In this document: positions 24,017 to 36,540 of the stretch, one piece after another
Numbering within the stretch: the stretch's first letter is position 1
How the letters are laid out: every line of letters begins with the position of its first letter
Source of the DNA: Elephas maximus indicus
Taxonomy: Eukaryota; Chordata; Mammalia; Proboscidea; Elephantidae
Length of the DNA stretch: 64,000 bases
Reading direction: 5' to 3'
Assembly: GCF_024166365.1 (NCBI RefSeq)
Contig: NC_064820.1
Location: forward strand, 84,644,001 to 84,708,000
Position numbers and translations under genes: made by a program
Notes under the pieces: generated by a model
Databases searched by the model: none
What the model saw: the letters and a program-made list of their open reading frames with translations, nothing else
What the model was told of the DNA's origin: nothing

Positions 24017-24702
24017 GAGTAGTTCTCAAAGTGCGGTCTTCTTTCAGGGCATCCACAAGGTCAAAATATTTTCCAAGTAATAATACTACTAAGATATTTA
24101 CATTTTCTACTTTAATTCTCTCATGAGTATATAGAATATGAAAAGTTCATTGATAATTTTTTCAGATTTCACTTTGCAACTGATCTTAAAAAAAAAAAAA
24201 AAAAAAACCTACCATTTGTCAAGTTTGAATGTGGTATCAAAGGAAAAATATCCACAATTTTCTGAAAAGGTTATAAAAGTACTCCTTACTTTTCCAGCTA
24301 CTTACCTGTGTGAGGCTGGCTTTTCTTTATATACTTTAACCAACGCAACATATCTACATATTGGATGAAGAATTATATATAAGAATTCAGCTGTCTACTA
24401 TTAAGCCAAACATTAAAATGATTTACAAAAAGGGTAAAATAATACTACTCTTCTCACTAAATGTTTTTGTTTGTTTTAGAAAAAAGGGTCTTTTTTAAAT
24501 AAAATATGTTATTGATGTTGAAGCTTAATGGGATTATTATTGTTATTTTTAAGTGTCAGTACAAAAATTAAAACTTTCTATCTTAATTGCTAATCCTATA
24601 AATATTGATAGGTATAACCCACATCAATAAAGGCTCTTTCAGGTCCTCAGTAATGTTTAAGAATAAAATGGTTCTGAGATCAAAAAGTTTGAGAGCCACT
24701 GG
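24017..24702 (+). mobile_element. hAT-type DNA transposon remnant with transposase C-terminal piece
   Basis: The ends are inverted repeats: TAGTTCTCAAAGTG at the left, TTTGAGAGCCACTG at the right. At about 24283-24345 it encodes LLTFPATYLCEAGFS, which matches the conserved C-terminal dimerisation region of hAT transposases (usual form FP-TYLCE-GFS). The frame ends soon after. A dead, partial element. Confidence 0.75.
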
Positions 24703-24760
24703 AAAAAAACCTTTGAGAGCATGGAAAAATGTTCAGGATGTATTTTAAAATAAAAAAACA

Positions 24761-27700
24761 GAGGTGGGACCAAGATGGTGGCATAGTCAGATGCTTCATG
24801 TCATCCCTGTTACAATAAAGACCAAAAAAAAAAAAAAAAAAAAGAACAATCAGATATATACGACAATCCAGGAACCGTAATCCTCAAGGACAAAGCTGAA
24901 GAAATGGACTGAGCAACAGGTGGAAGGAGAGACAATTCAAAAACAGGAGAAATGGGGAATTACAGAGTGTGAAGGTGCTGACTTCCTGCTAACTGAATCT
25001 GCACAGCGCACACAGGTTGAGGCAAGCAGCGTCACCCCATCTGGTGCAGCCAAGCAGCAGCAGATCAGCACACACCTCCAGAACCACACAAGAGTGACAT
25101 CAGACCTGTGAAAGTTAAGTGCAAACTCCCAACCCACTGTGTGAACACCATAACCCTCCCCCCACCAGAGCTCCACGGTCAAGGAGCACTCTCCTCTCCT
25201 CACCCGTGCCCCCCGAACCCCGCTCTGACACCAGTCCAGCAGCATTCCACAGCACCATATCCCCTAAGCTGGGAACTCATGGCCTGGTCTAAACTCTGTC
25301 CAGCACTGGTCTAGGGGGTCCACAGACCTGCAGCACCCTTCACCCCCACCAATCACCTGCACCAGTGCCTTGCTGGCTGACGTGCCACAGCACGACCACA
25401 TTAGAATAAAATGGGTAGGGCATCTACTTGAAGCCCATTTTCACCTGCAGCAGCCAAGTGGGAGCTGCACATTTGTGACATTTGACACCGTCCCTCCCTC
25501 TAATAAGGGGCCTCACCCACACACTAGGGGGCTTGAGGGCTGGCAGTACCACCCACTCCATCTAGCTGCTCATGACAAGGGCCTGACAGTTAGTGATGCC
25601 CCACAATCCTTCCAGCCAATGGCACCAGGCGCTCAAGGGCCAGCTGCACAACACCCTCCCCCCTACTATGCAATCTAGTGGACAGGGTCACACCCTCCAT
25701 CTGGGCACCCAGGGCAGCTGATGGCCCCCTGTCTTGCCCCACACATTACCCCCCATTGCAACCAGAGACCCTTGCCTGCTCTGAACACGCCCATGCAGCC
25801 CTGCCTTCCCAGGGCTGTAGATGAGAGTCTCTGTATCACACATTTGGTGACTGATGACCTGGGCACCTGCACCCTGACTAACCAGTAAGTGGTGGAGCAC
25901 ACACACACAACACACGACACCCAACCCAATGACCTGGGAGAATACCACCTGCAGCCACGATCAGGTGACCAGCAGGACAGATTCATCATCTCACCAGAAA
26001 TACTGCTTGCATCTTCAGCACCCCTGCAAGAACAGTGAACAGGCTCCTGGGCTCACACATCTAGTAGCTGCTCCCACCACGTGAAGACAGGAGGTGAGAG
26101 CTTCAATGATGCCAGATTAATGACCAGAGAAGCACACATGCCCATCCTATTTGAACATATCAAAACAAAACAAAAATTCAGAACACTAGCAAAAGTAAAT
26201 AAATAACAACTTATTGATACCTCAGAGACAACAATCAATATCAAATCACATAAAGAAGCTGGACAAGATGACTCCAGCAAGCAATCAGAATAATCCTTCT
26301 GGAGGAAGATAAGGCAATGGAGCTACCCGATAAAGAATTCAAAAGACTAATATACAGAGCTCTCCAAGAGATCAAGGAAATCAGGCAAAACACAGACCAA
26401 ACCAAGGAACGCACAGACAAAGCAATAGAATTCAGGAAGACAGTACAAGAACAAAGCTACAGAATAAACAGCCCGCTAGAAACCATACAAAAACAACCAG
26501 AAATCCAAAAGATTAACAATAAAATTTCAGAATTAGACAACTCAATCGACAGTCACAGGAGAAGAATTGAGAGTGAAAGTCAGAATTAGTGAGATTGCAG
26601 ATAAATCCCTTGACACCAATTTGTTTAAGGAAAAATCAGAAAAAAGATTGAAGAAAAATGAAGAAAGCCTAAGAATTACGTGGGACACTATCAAGAGGGA
26701 AAACCTCTGTGTGATCAGAGTACCAGAAGAGGGAGGTATAATGGAAAACACAGAGAATTGTCGAAGATTTACTGGCAGAAAACTTCCCTAATATCATGAA
26801 AGATGAGACAATATGTATCCAAGAAGCTCAACAAAGCTATACAGGGTAGAGCCCAAAAGAAAGTAACCAAGACATATCATCATCAAACTCGCCAAAACCA
26901 AAGACAAAGAATCCTGAAAGTGGCTAGGGATAAACAAAAAGTCACGTACAAAGAACCACAAGACTAAACTCTGATTACTCAGCAGAAACCATGCAGTCAG
27001 GAAGGCAATAGGATGACATATATAAAACCTTGAAGGAAAAAATTGCCAGCCAAGAATTATATACCCAACAAAATTGTCTCTCAGATATGATGATGAAATT
27101 AGGCCATTTGCAGATAAACAGAGATTAAGGGAATATATAAAAAGTAGACAAAACTTAAAGAAATAGTAAAGGGAGTACACAGGTAAGAAAACCAACAACA
27201 TGAGACAACAAACCAAGACTAAGATACGGGGCAGATCAACCAGATACCAACCCAGATAAGGAATTCACAAGAGCAAACAAACAAACAAAAAAAGCTAAAA
27301 GACTGAAAATAGGGAACCAGAGACGTCAATATGTAAATGACAATAACATCAAAATATTGTAGTCATAGTACTTTCATATGAAGAGGAAGTCAAGGTGATA
27401 TCAAAAAATAAAAGACTGGTTTAAACTAAGAAAAATAAAGATAAATTTCAAGGTAACCCCAAAGGAAGCTAATAAACCTACCTATCAAAAACACACACAC
27501 ACACACACACACACGAAGACTCAGCAAACACAAAATCAACAATAATGAAAGAGATGAAAAGAAAATCCATGAACAGGAGGAACTCAGCACAGGAAATTAA
27601 ATGGAACAAAGAAACCATCAACACTGCAAAAAGAAAACAAAATGACAGCAGTACATTCATTAAAAAAAATAACTATCAGTAATTACACTAAGTGTAAAAG

Positions 27701-29438
27701 GCCTAAATACACCAGTAAAGAAACAGAGTGGCAGAATAGATTTAAAAACATGACCCATCAATATGCTGTCTACTAGAGACAAGCCTTGGTACAAAGACAC
27801 GAATAAACATCAAGGAAACAATAACCAAAAAAAAAAAAAAAAAGCAGGAGTGGCAATATTAAGCTCCAGTAAAATAGGTTTTAAAGCAAAATGCACCATA
27901 AAGGATAAGGAATGACACTATATAATTATTAAATGCCCAATACACCAGGAAGATATAACCATAATAAATATGCACACACTCAATTACAGGGCTCCAAAAT
28001 ACATAAAAGAAACTCTAACAGCATTGAAAAGAGAAATAGTTTCACAATAATAGTAGGAGACTTCAACACACCACTTAAAGTAAAGGAGAGGACATTTAGA
28101 AAGAAACTGACTAAAGATACAGAGGATCTAAATGCCACAATCAACCAACTCAACCTCACAGAACGCTCACCCAACGGCAGCGAAGTATATATTCTTTTCC
28201 AGTGCACATGGAACATTCTTCAGAATAGATCACATTTTAGGCCACAAAGCCAGCCTTAACAAAATCCAAAACATTGAAATAATGCAAAGCACCTTCTCTG
28301 ATCATAATTTCATAAAAGCACAAATCAATAACAGAAACAGCAAGGAAAAAAATCAAATATATGGAAACTAAACAACACCTTGCTTAAAAACTACTGGGTA
28401 ATAGAGGAATTCAAAGATGGAATAAAAAATTCATAGAATCAAATGAGAATAAAAACACATACTACGAAAACCTTTGGGACACAGCAAAAGCAGTGCGTAG
28501 AGGCCAATTTATAGTAATGAACACAAACATCAAAAAGGAGGAAAGGGCTAAAATCAAAACATTAACCTTACAACTCAAACAAATAGAAAGAGAGCAGAAA
28601 AAGAAGACTTCAGGCACCAGATGAAAGGAAATAATAAAGGTTAGAGCAGAAATAAATGACATGGAGAACAGAAAAACGAAGAATCAACAAGACCAAAAGT
28701 TGGTTCTTTGAAAGGATCAACAAAATCAGACAAATCACTGGCCAAACCAACAAAAGAAAAACAGGAGAGGAAGCAAATGACTTGAATGAGAAATGAGATG
28801 GGTGATATCACAACAGACCCAGCTGAAAAAAAAAAAAAGGATCATAAATGAATACTATGAAAAGTGGTACTCGTACAAATTTGAAAGCCCAGAAGAAATG
28901 GACAAATTTCTAGAAGCACACTACCTACATAAACTAACACAAACTGAGGTAGAAAAACTAAACAGGCCCGTAATAAAAGAGATTGAAAAAGTAATAATTC
29001 TCCCTCTCGCCAAGAAAAAAAAAAAAAAATGCCCTGGCCCAGACACCTTCACTGGAGAATTCTACCAAACTTTCAGAGAAGAATGAATACCAATACTACT
29101 CAAGCTATTTCAGAGCATAGAAGAGGAAGGAATACTGTCGAATGTGTTCTATAAAGCCAGCACAACCCTGATACCAAAGCCAGGCAAATGACACCACAAG
29201 AAAAGAAAACCAGAGACCAGTATCCCTCATGAACACAGACGCAAAAATTCTCAAGATTCTAGCCAATAGAATTCAACAGCATATGAAAAAAGTAATACAT
29301 CATGATCAAATGGGATTCATACCAGGTAGGCAGGAATGGTTCATTCAACTTAAGAAAATCAGTCAACATAATCCACCATAAAAATAAAACAATTTAATCA
29401 CACCTTCATATCAATTGATGCAGAAAAGACATTTGACA
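24761..29438 (+). mobile_element. L1-A: 5' UTR, ORF1 and start of ORF2
   Basis: Starts with GAGGTGGGACCAAGATGGTG, the L1 5' end type. A GC-rich 5' UTR runs to about 26300. ORF1 remnants (ELPDKEFKRLIYRALQEIKE from 26317, coiled-coil-like and basic) reach about 27215. A CA-repeat inter-ORF region follows, then ORF2 endonuclease pieces (IIVGDFNTPL near 28040-28080) and RT fingers (GPDTFTGEFYQTFREE at 29036-29083). Frames are broken repeatedly. The element is interrupted at 29438 and continues at 33141, 35784 and 36541. Confidence 0.88.
27487..27514. repeat. (CA)n microsatellite in L1-A
   Basis: Run of alternating A and C between the ORF1 and ORF2 remnants. Confidence 0.9.
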
Positions 29439-29468
29439 GGATAGGAAGACTGAACATTGTGAAAATGT

Positions 29469-31081
29469 CTATTCAAGAGGTGGCATATGATCAGGAACCG
29501 ATGGTACTGAAGGAAGAAGTCCAAGCTGCTCTGAAGGCATTGGTGGAAAAACAAGTCTCCAGGAATTGATGGAATATCAATTGAGATGTTTCAACAAACA
29601 GATGCAGTGCTGGAGGTGCTCACTCGTCTATGCCAAGAGATATGGAAGACAGCTTCCTGGCCAACTGAATGGAAGAGATCCATATTTATGCCTATTCCCA
29701 AGAAAGGTGATCCAACCGAATGTGGAAATTATAGAAGAATATCATTAATATCACACGCAAGCAAAATTTTGCTGAAGATCACTCAAAAACGGCTACAACA
29801 GTATATCAACAGGGAACTGCCAGAAATTCAGGCCGGTTTCAGAAGAGGACGTGGAACCAGGGATATCATTGGTGATGTCAGATGGATCATGGCTGAAAGC
29901 AGAGAATACCAGAAGGATGTTTACCTGTGTTTTATTGACTACGCAAAGGCATTCGACTGTGTGGATCATAACAAACTATGGATAACACTGCGAAGAATGG
30001 GAATTCCAGAACACTTAATTGTGCTCATGAGGAACCTTCACATAGATCAAGAGGCAGTTGTCTGGACGGAACAAGGGGATACTGATCGGTTTAAAGTCAG
30101 GAAAGGTGTGCGTCAGGGTTGTATTCTTTCACCATACCTATTCAATCTGTATGCAGAGCAAATAATATGAGAAGCTGGACTATATGAACAAGAACGGGGC
30201 ATCAGGATTGGAGGAAGACTCATTAACAACCTGTGTTATGCAGATGACACAACCTTGCTTGCTGAAAGTAAAGAGGACTTGAAGCACTTACTAATGAAAA
30301 TCAAAGACCACAGTCTTCAGTATGGATTACACCTCAACATAAAGAAAACAAAAATCCTCACAACTGGACCAATGAGCAACATCATGATAAATAGAGAAAA
30401 GATTGAAGTTGTTAAGGATTTCATTTTACTTGGATCCACAATCAACAGCCATGGAAGCAGCAGTCAAGAAATCAAAAGACGCATTGCACTGGGCAAATCT
30501 GCTGCAAAGGACCTCTTCAAAGTGTTGAAGAGCAAAGATGTAACCCTGAAGACTAAGGTGCGCCTGACCCAAGCCATGGTATTTTCAATCACATCATATG
30601 CGTGTGAAAGCTGGACAATGAATAAGGAAGACCGAAGAAGAGTTGACGCCTTTGAACTGTGGTGTTGGCGAAAAATATTGAGTATACCATGGACTGCCAA
30701 AAGAACGAACAAATCTGTCTTAAAAGTACAACCAGAATGCTCCTTAGAAGCAAGACTGCCAAAAGAACGAACAAATCTGTCTTAGAAGTACAACCAGAAT
30801 GCTCCATAGAAGCAAGGATGGTGAGACTGCGTCTTACATACTTTGGACATGTCAGGAGGGATCAGTCCCTGGAGAAGGACATCATGCTTGGCAGAGTACA
30901 GGGTCAGCAGAAAAGAGGAAGACCCTCAATGAGGTGGATTGACACAGTGGCTGCAACAATGAGCTCAAGCATAACAATGATTGTAAGGATGGCGCAGGAC
31001 CAGGCAGTGTTTTGTTCTGTTGTGCATAGAGTCGCTATGAGTTGGAACCGACTCGATGGCACCCAACAACAACAACAACAA
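29469..31081 (+). mobile_element. RTE LINE, least damaged copy in the window
   Basis: Inserted in L1-B. One frame from about 29586 to 30785 encodes RTE reverse transcriptase motifs in order: KRSIFMPIPKKGDPTECGNY, ISLISHASKILLK, QAGFRRGRGT, YAKAFDCVDHNKLW, VRQGCILSPYLFNLYAEQI and CYADDTTLLAES. The catalytic YADD is intact. Only a TGA at 30168-30170 interrupts this frame, then a 62-base tandem duplication at 30693-30816 shifts the frame before the C-terminal [13 protein letters not shown] part. The 3' end is a CAA repeat. 5' truncated, so not a functional element. Confidence 0.93.
30693..30816 (+). repeat. 62-base tandem duplication inside the RTE
   Basis: Two adjacent 62-base units (30693-30754 and 30755-30816) that differ at only a couple of positions. 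Each begins ACTGCCAAAAGAACGAAC. Because 62 is not a multiple of three, the reading frame changes. Confidence 0.95.
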
Positions 31082-33140
31082 CCCAAAGCCATCTATAGAT
31101 ACAATGCAATCCCAATCCAAATTCCAGTGACATTTTTTAATGAGATGGAGAAACAAATCACCAACTTCATATGGAAGGGGAAGAGGCCCATACCTCACAC
31201 CATGCAGAAAAACTAACTCAAAATGGATCAAAGACCTAAATATAAAATCTAAAACGATAAAGATCATGGAAGAAAAAATAGAGACAATGCTAGAAGCCCT
31301 AATATATGGCATAAACAGTATACAAAACATTACTAACAATGTACAAATACCAGAAGAGAAACTAGATAACTGGGAGCTCCTAAAAATCAAACACCTATGC
31401 TCATCCAAAGACTTCGCAAAAACAGTAAAAAGACAACCTACAGACAGGGAAAAAGTTTTTGGCTATGACAAATCCAGTCAACATTTGATCTTTAACATCT
31501 GTATAATACTGCAAAAACTCAACAACAAGAATACAAATAATCCAATTAAAACATGGACAAAGGATATGAACAGGCATTTCACCAAAGAAGACATTCAGGT
31601 AGCTAACAGACACATGAAGAAATGCTCACGATCATTAGCCATTGGAGAAATGCAAATCAAAATTAAAATGAGATACCATCTCACCCCAACAAGGCAGACA
31701 TTAATCCAAAAAACACAAAATAATAAATGTTGGCTAGGTTGTGGAGAGACTGGAACACTTATACACTGCTGGTAGGAGTGTGAAATGGTAGAACCACTTA
31801 GGAAATTGATTTGGTGCTTCCTTAAAAAGCTGGAAATAGAACTACTATACAATCCAGCAATCCCACTGCTTAGAATATATCCTAGAGAAATAAGAGCCTT
31901 CACATGAGTAGATATATGCACACACATGTTCATTGCAGCCCTGTTTACCATAGTGAAAAGATGGAAACAACCTAGGTGCCCATCAATGGATGAATGGATA
32001 AACAAATTAGGGTATGTTCACGTAATGGAATAATAGTCAATGATAAAGAACAACGATGATTTTGCAAAACATAACATGGGTGAATCTGAAAGGCATGCTG
32101 AAATTAGTTGCAAAAGGACAAATACTGTTTGAGTCCACTATTATAAGAACTCAAGAAAAAGTTTAAACACAGAAGAAAATATTCTTTGATGGTTACGAAG
32201 GTGGGGAGGGAGGGAGGGGGAATTCACTAAGTAGGTAGTAGACAAGAACTATTTTAGGTGAAGGAAAAGACAACACACAATACAGGAGAGGTCAGCACAA
32301 TGGGACTAAAGCTAAAGCAAAGAAGTTTCCCGAATACAACCAAATGCTTCAAAGGCCAGAGTAGCAGAGACGGGGTCTGGGGACCATGATTTCAGGGGAC
32401 ATCTAGGTCAACTGGCATAACAAAGTGTATTAAGAAAACATTCAGCATCCCACTTTGGTGACTGGTGTCTGGGTCTTAAATGCTAGCAAGTGCCCATCTA
32501 AAATGCATCAATTGGCCTCAACCCACCTGGAGCAAAGGAAAATGAAGAACACCAAAGGCACAACGAAAATATGAGCCCAAGAGACAGAAAGGGCCACATA
32601 ATCTAGAGACTCCATCAGCCTGAGATCGGAAGAACTAGATGATGCCTGGCTACCACCGATGACTGCCCTGACAGGGAACACAACAGAGACTCTCTGATGG
32701 AGCAGGAGAACAGTGGGATGCAGACCTCAAATTCTTGTAAAAAGACCAGACTTAATGGTCTGACTGAGACTGGAGGTACTCCAGAGGTCATAGTACCTGG
32801 ACCCTCTGTTAGCCCAAGACTCGGACCATTACCGAAGCCAACTCTACAGACAGGGATTGGACTGGACTATAAGCGAGAAAATGGTAGTGATGAGGAGTGA
32901 GCTTCTTGGCTCAAGTAGGCACATGAGACTATGTGGGGTTCCTGTCTGGAGGCGAGATGAGAAGGTGGGGTGGAAGGATCAGGAGCTGGTTGAATAGACA
33001 CAGCGAATACAGGGTGGAAAGGAGGAGAGTGCTGTCACATTAGGGAGAGAGCAGCTAGGGTTACACAGCAAGGCATGTATAAGTTTTCGTATGAGAAACT
33101 GACTTGATTTGTAAACTCTCACTTAAAGCGCAATAAAAAA

Positions 33141-33979
33141 AGAAAAGACATTTGACAAAATACAATACCCCATTCCTGATAAAAACTCTTGGTAAAATAG
33201 GAATAGAAGGGAAACTCCACAACATAATAAAAGGCATTTATACAAAACCAACAACCAACCTCATTCTAAATGGAGAAAGACTAAATGCATTCCCCCTGAG
33301 AACAAGAACAGGACAAGGATGCCCTTTATAACCATTCTTATCCAATGTTGTGTTGGAAATCCTAGCTAGAGGAATAAGGCAAGAAAAAGAAATAAATGGC
33401 ATCCAGATTGGTAAGGAAGAGTTAAAACTATTCCCATCCGCAGGTGATATGATCTTATACACAGAAAACCCCAAAGAATCCACAAGAAACCTACTGGAAC
33501 TAATAGAAGATTTCAAGAAAGAAGCAGGATGCTAGATTAACGTACAAAAATCAGTTGGATTTCTCTACACCAACAAAGAGAACATCAAAAAGAAATCACC
33601 AAATCAATACCATTTACAATAGCCCCAAGAATATAAAGTACTTAGGAATAAATCTAACCCAGGGATGTAAAAGGCCTATACAAAAAAAAAAACTACATAA
33701 CACTACTGCAAGAAACCGAAGAGACCTACATAAAGGAAAAAATGCTATGGTCATGGACAGGAAGACTCAATATTGTGAAAATGTCAGTTCTATTCAAAGT
33801 GATCTGCAGGTACAATACAACCCCAATGGAAATTCCAAATTCCTTCTTTAATAAGTTGGGGAAACAAATCACCAACTTTATACAGAAAAGCAACAGGCCC
33901 CGGAGAAGTGAAGCATTACTGAAGAAGAAGAACAAAGTGGGAGGCCTCACACTACCTGATTTTAGAACGCACTATACAG
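33141..33979 (+). mobile_element. L1-A continued: ORF2 RT domain
   Basis: Resumes directly after L1-B. It encodes degraded RT matter. The catalytic FADD motif reads SAGD near 33440, followed by [20 protein letters not shown]. The VGGLTLPDF block is at about 33938-33965. It is interrupted at 33979 by an AfroSINE. Confidence 0.85.
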
Positions 33980-34144
33980 AGAAAGGAAACTGTGATGGCA
34001 TAGTAGTTAAGAGTTTGGCTGCTAACCAAAAGATCGACAGTTTGAATCCACCAGGCACTCCTTGGAAACCCTATGGGGCAGTTCTACTCTGTCCTGTAGA
34101 GTCGCTATGACTTAGAATCTACTCGACGGCAGTGGGTTTGGTTT
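33980..34144 (+). mobile_element. AfroSINE in L1-A
   Basis: Sense copy: degraded head, B box (GTTTGAATCC), tail ACTCGACGGCAGTGGG. It inserted at a TATACAG target in L1-A; a TTATAC copy follows it. Confidence 0.92.
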
Positions 34145-35600
34145 ATACGGGGAAGAACACACTTGGCATTTCTTAAGCTGAAAGAACTGAAGATTCAAGC
34201 CTTGAATTTCAGTACTGAAGGGTTCTGTGGGGGAAAATATTAAACGACGCAAGAAGCATCAAAAGGAGATGGAAGGAATACATAGAGTCACTTTACCAAA
34301 AAGAATTGGTCGATGTTCAACCATTTCAGGAGGTAGCATTGATCAGGAACTGATGGTACTGAAGGAAGAAGTCCATGCTGCACTGAAGACATTGGTGAAA
34401 AACAAGGCTCCAGGAACTGACAGAATACCAGTTGAGATGTTTCAACAAACCAGTGCAGGGCTGGAGGTGCTCACCCATCTATACCAAGAAATTTGGAATA
34501 CAGCTATCTGGCCAACCAACTGGAAGAGATCCATATTTATGCCTATTCTCAAGAAAGGTGATCCAACCAAATGTGGAAATTATCGAACAATATCATTAAT
34601 ATCACATGCAGAAAAAATTTTGCTGAAGATCATTCAAAAACCGCTGCAGCAGAGAACTGCCAGAAATTCAAGCTGGATTCAGAAGAGAACATGGAATGGG
34701 GGATATCGTTGCTGATGTCAGATGGATTCTGGCTCAAAGCAGAGAATACCAGAAAGATGTTTATCAGTGTTTTATTGACTATGCAAAGGCATTGGACTGT
34801 GTGGATCATTACAAATTATGGATAACATTGCAGAGAATGAGAATTCCAGAACACTTAATTGTATTCATGAGGGACCTGTATATAGGTCAAAAGGCAGTCA
34901 TTCGAACAGAACAAGGGGATACCGCGTGGTTTAATGTTAGGAAAGTGTTCGTCAGAGTTGTATCTTTTCACCATACCTATTCAATCTGAATGCTGAGCAA
35001 ATAATCTCAGAAGGTGGACTATGTGGAGAAGAATGGGGCATCAGGATTGGAGGAAGACTCATTAACAACTTGCATCCTGAAAGTGAAGAGGACTTGAAAC
35101 CCTTACTGACGAAGATCAAAGACCACAGCCTTCATTATGGATTACACCTCAACATAAAACAAAAATCCTCGCAATTGAACTGATAAGCAACATTATGATA
35201 CGTGGAGAAAAGATTGAAGTTGTCAAGGATTTCAGTTTACTTGGACCCACAATCAACACCCATGGAAGCAGCAGTCAAGAAATCAAAAGACATATTGCAT
35301 TGGGCAAAGAAGTACAACCAGAATGCTACTTTGAGGCAAAGATGGCAAGGCTACGTCTCATATACTTTGGACATGTTATCAGGAGGGATCAGTCCCTGGA
35401 GAAGGACATCATGCTTGGTAGGATAGAGGCTCATCGAAGGAGAGGAAGACCCTCAGTGAGATGGATCAATAGTGGCTGCAACAGTGGGCTTAAGCATAGC
35501 AAGGATTGTGAGGATGCCACAGGACCAGGCAATGTTTTGTTCTGTTGTACACAGGGTCGTTATGAGTTGGAATTGACTCGATGGCACCTAACAACAACAA
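34145..35600 (+). mobile_element. RTE LINE with internal deletions, in L1-A
   Basis: Sense copy from the region coding for FLKLKELK-type sequence to the CAA-repeat 3' end. It encodes KRSIFMPILKKGDPTKCGNY and YAKALDCVDHYKLW. A short deletion has removed the YADD catalytic region near 35068, and a larger deletion lies near 35308. Several frame breaks. Confidence 0.88.
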
Positions 35601-35613
35601 CATACAGCCATAG

Positions 35614-35783
35614 CAGCCCTGGTGATGCAGTTGTTAAGAGCTTGACTGCTAACCAAAAGGTCAGTGGTTTGAATCTACTACCCAGCCACTCCTTGGATAC
35701 CCTATAAGGTAGTTCCACTCTGTCCTACAGGGTCACCATGAGTTGGAATTGACTTGATGGCAACGGATTTGGTTTGTTTTGGT
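35614..35783 (+). mobile_element. AfroSINE in L1-A
   Basis: Sense copy with head GCAGCCCTGGTGATGCAG and tail GACTTGATGGCAACGG. It is flanked by ATACAGCCATAG (35602-35613) and ATACAGCCATGG (35785-35796), a target duplication with one mismatch. Confidence 0.93.
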
Positions 35784-36374
35784 TATACAGCCATGGTAGT
35801 CAAAACAGCCTGGTACTGGTACAACAACAGACACAGAGATCAATGGAACAGGACTGAGAATCCAGATGTAAATCCATCCATCTATGAGCAGTTGATATTT
35901 GACAAAGGGCCAAAGTCCATTAAATACATCTCACCATACACAAAAATTAACTCAAAACAGATCAAAGACCTAAATATAAAATCTAGAACAATAAAGATCA
36001 TGGAAGGAAAAACAGGGACAATGGTAGGGGCCCGAATACATATTATAAATTGTATACAAACCATAACTAACAATGCACAAACAGCAGAAGAGAAACTAGT
36101 TAACTGGGAACTCCTAAAAATTAAACACACTCATCAAAAGACGTCACCAAAAGAGTAAAAAGAGAACATATAGGCTGGGAAAAAAATTTGGCAATGACAT
36201 ACCCAACAAGGGTCTAATCTCTAAAACCTATAAAATAGTTCAACACCTCAACAACAAAAAGACAAATAATCCAATGAAAAAAATGGGCAAGGGATATGAA
36301 CAGACACTTCACCGAACAAGGCATTCAGGCTGCCAACAGACACTTGAGGAAATACTCGTGGTTATTAGTCATTA
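35784..36374 (+). mobile_element. L1-A continued: ORF2
   Basis: Continues L1-A with the [20 protein letters not shown] block and downstream ORF2 matter, broken by stops and deletions, up to an antisense AfroSINE. Confidence 0.85.
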
Positions 36375-36540
36375 CCAAAAACCAAACCCACTGCCATCAA
36401 GTTGATTCTGACTCATAGTGACCCTATAGGACAGAGTAGAACTGCCCAATAGGGCTTCCAAGGAGTGCCTGGTGGATTTGAACTGCTGACCTTTTGGTTA
36501 GCAACCATAGCTCTTAACCACTACACCAACAGGGTTTCCC
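36375..36540 (-). mobile_element. AfroSINE in L1-A
   Basis: Antisense copy. Target duplication of 11 bases with one mismatch (ATTAGTCATTA at 36364-36374, ATTAGCCATTA at 36541-36551). Confidence 0.93.

Larger units (their letters stand above)
29439..33140 (+). mobile_element. L1-B: 5' truncated L1 inserted in L1-A ORF2
   Basis: Starts mid-ORF2 ([10 protein letters not shown]) and ends with a 3' UTR and poly-A at about 33140. It is flanked by an exact 17-base target duplication AGAAAAGACATTTGACA at 29422-29438 and 33141-33157. It contains an RTE insertion (29469-31081) and an internal deletion near 31190. ORF2 C-terminal pieces appear at about 31200-32030. Confidence 0.93.

Noticed and set aside
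29566..30785. RTE reverse transcriptase frame as a domesticated host gene
   Set aside because: It has an internal TGA and a frame-shifting duplication, is 5' truncated, and lies nested in a dead L1.
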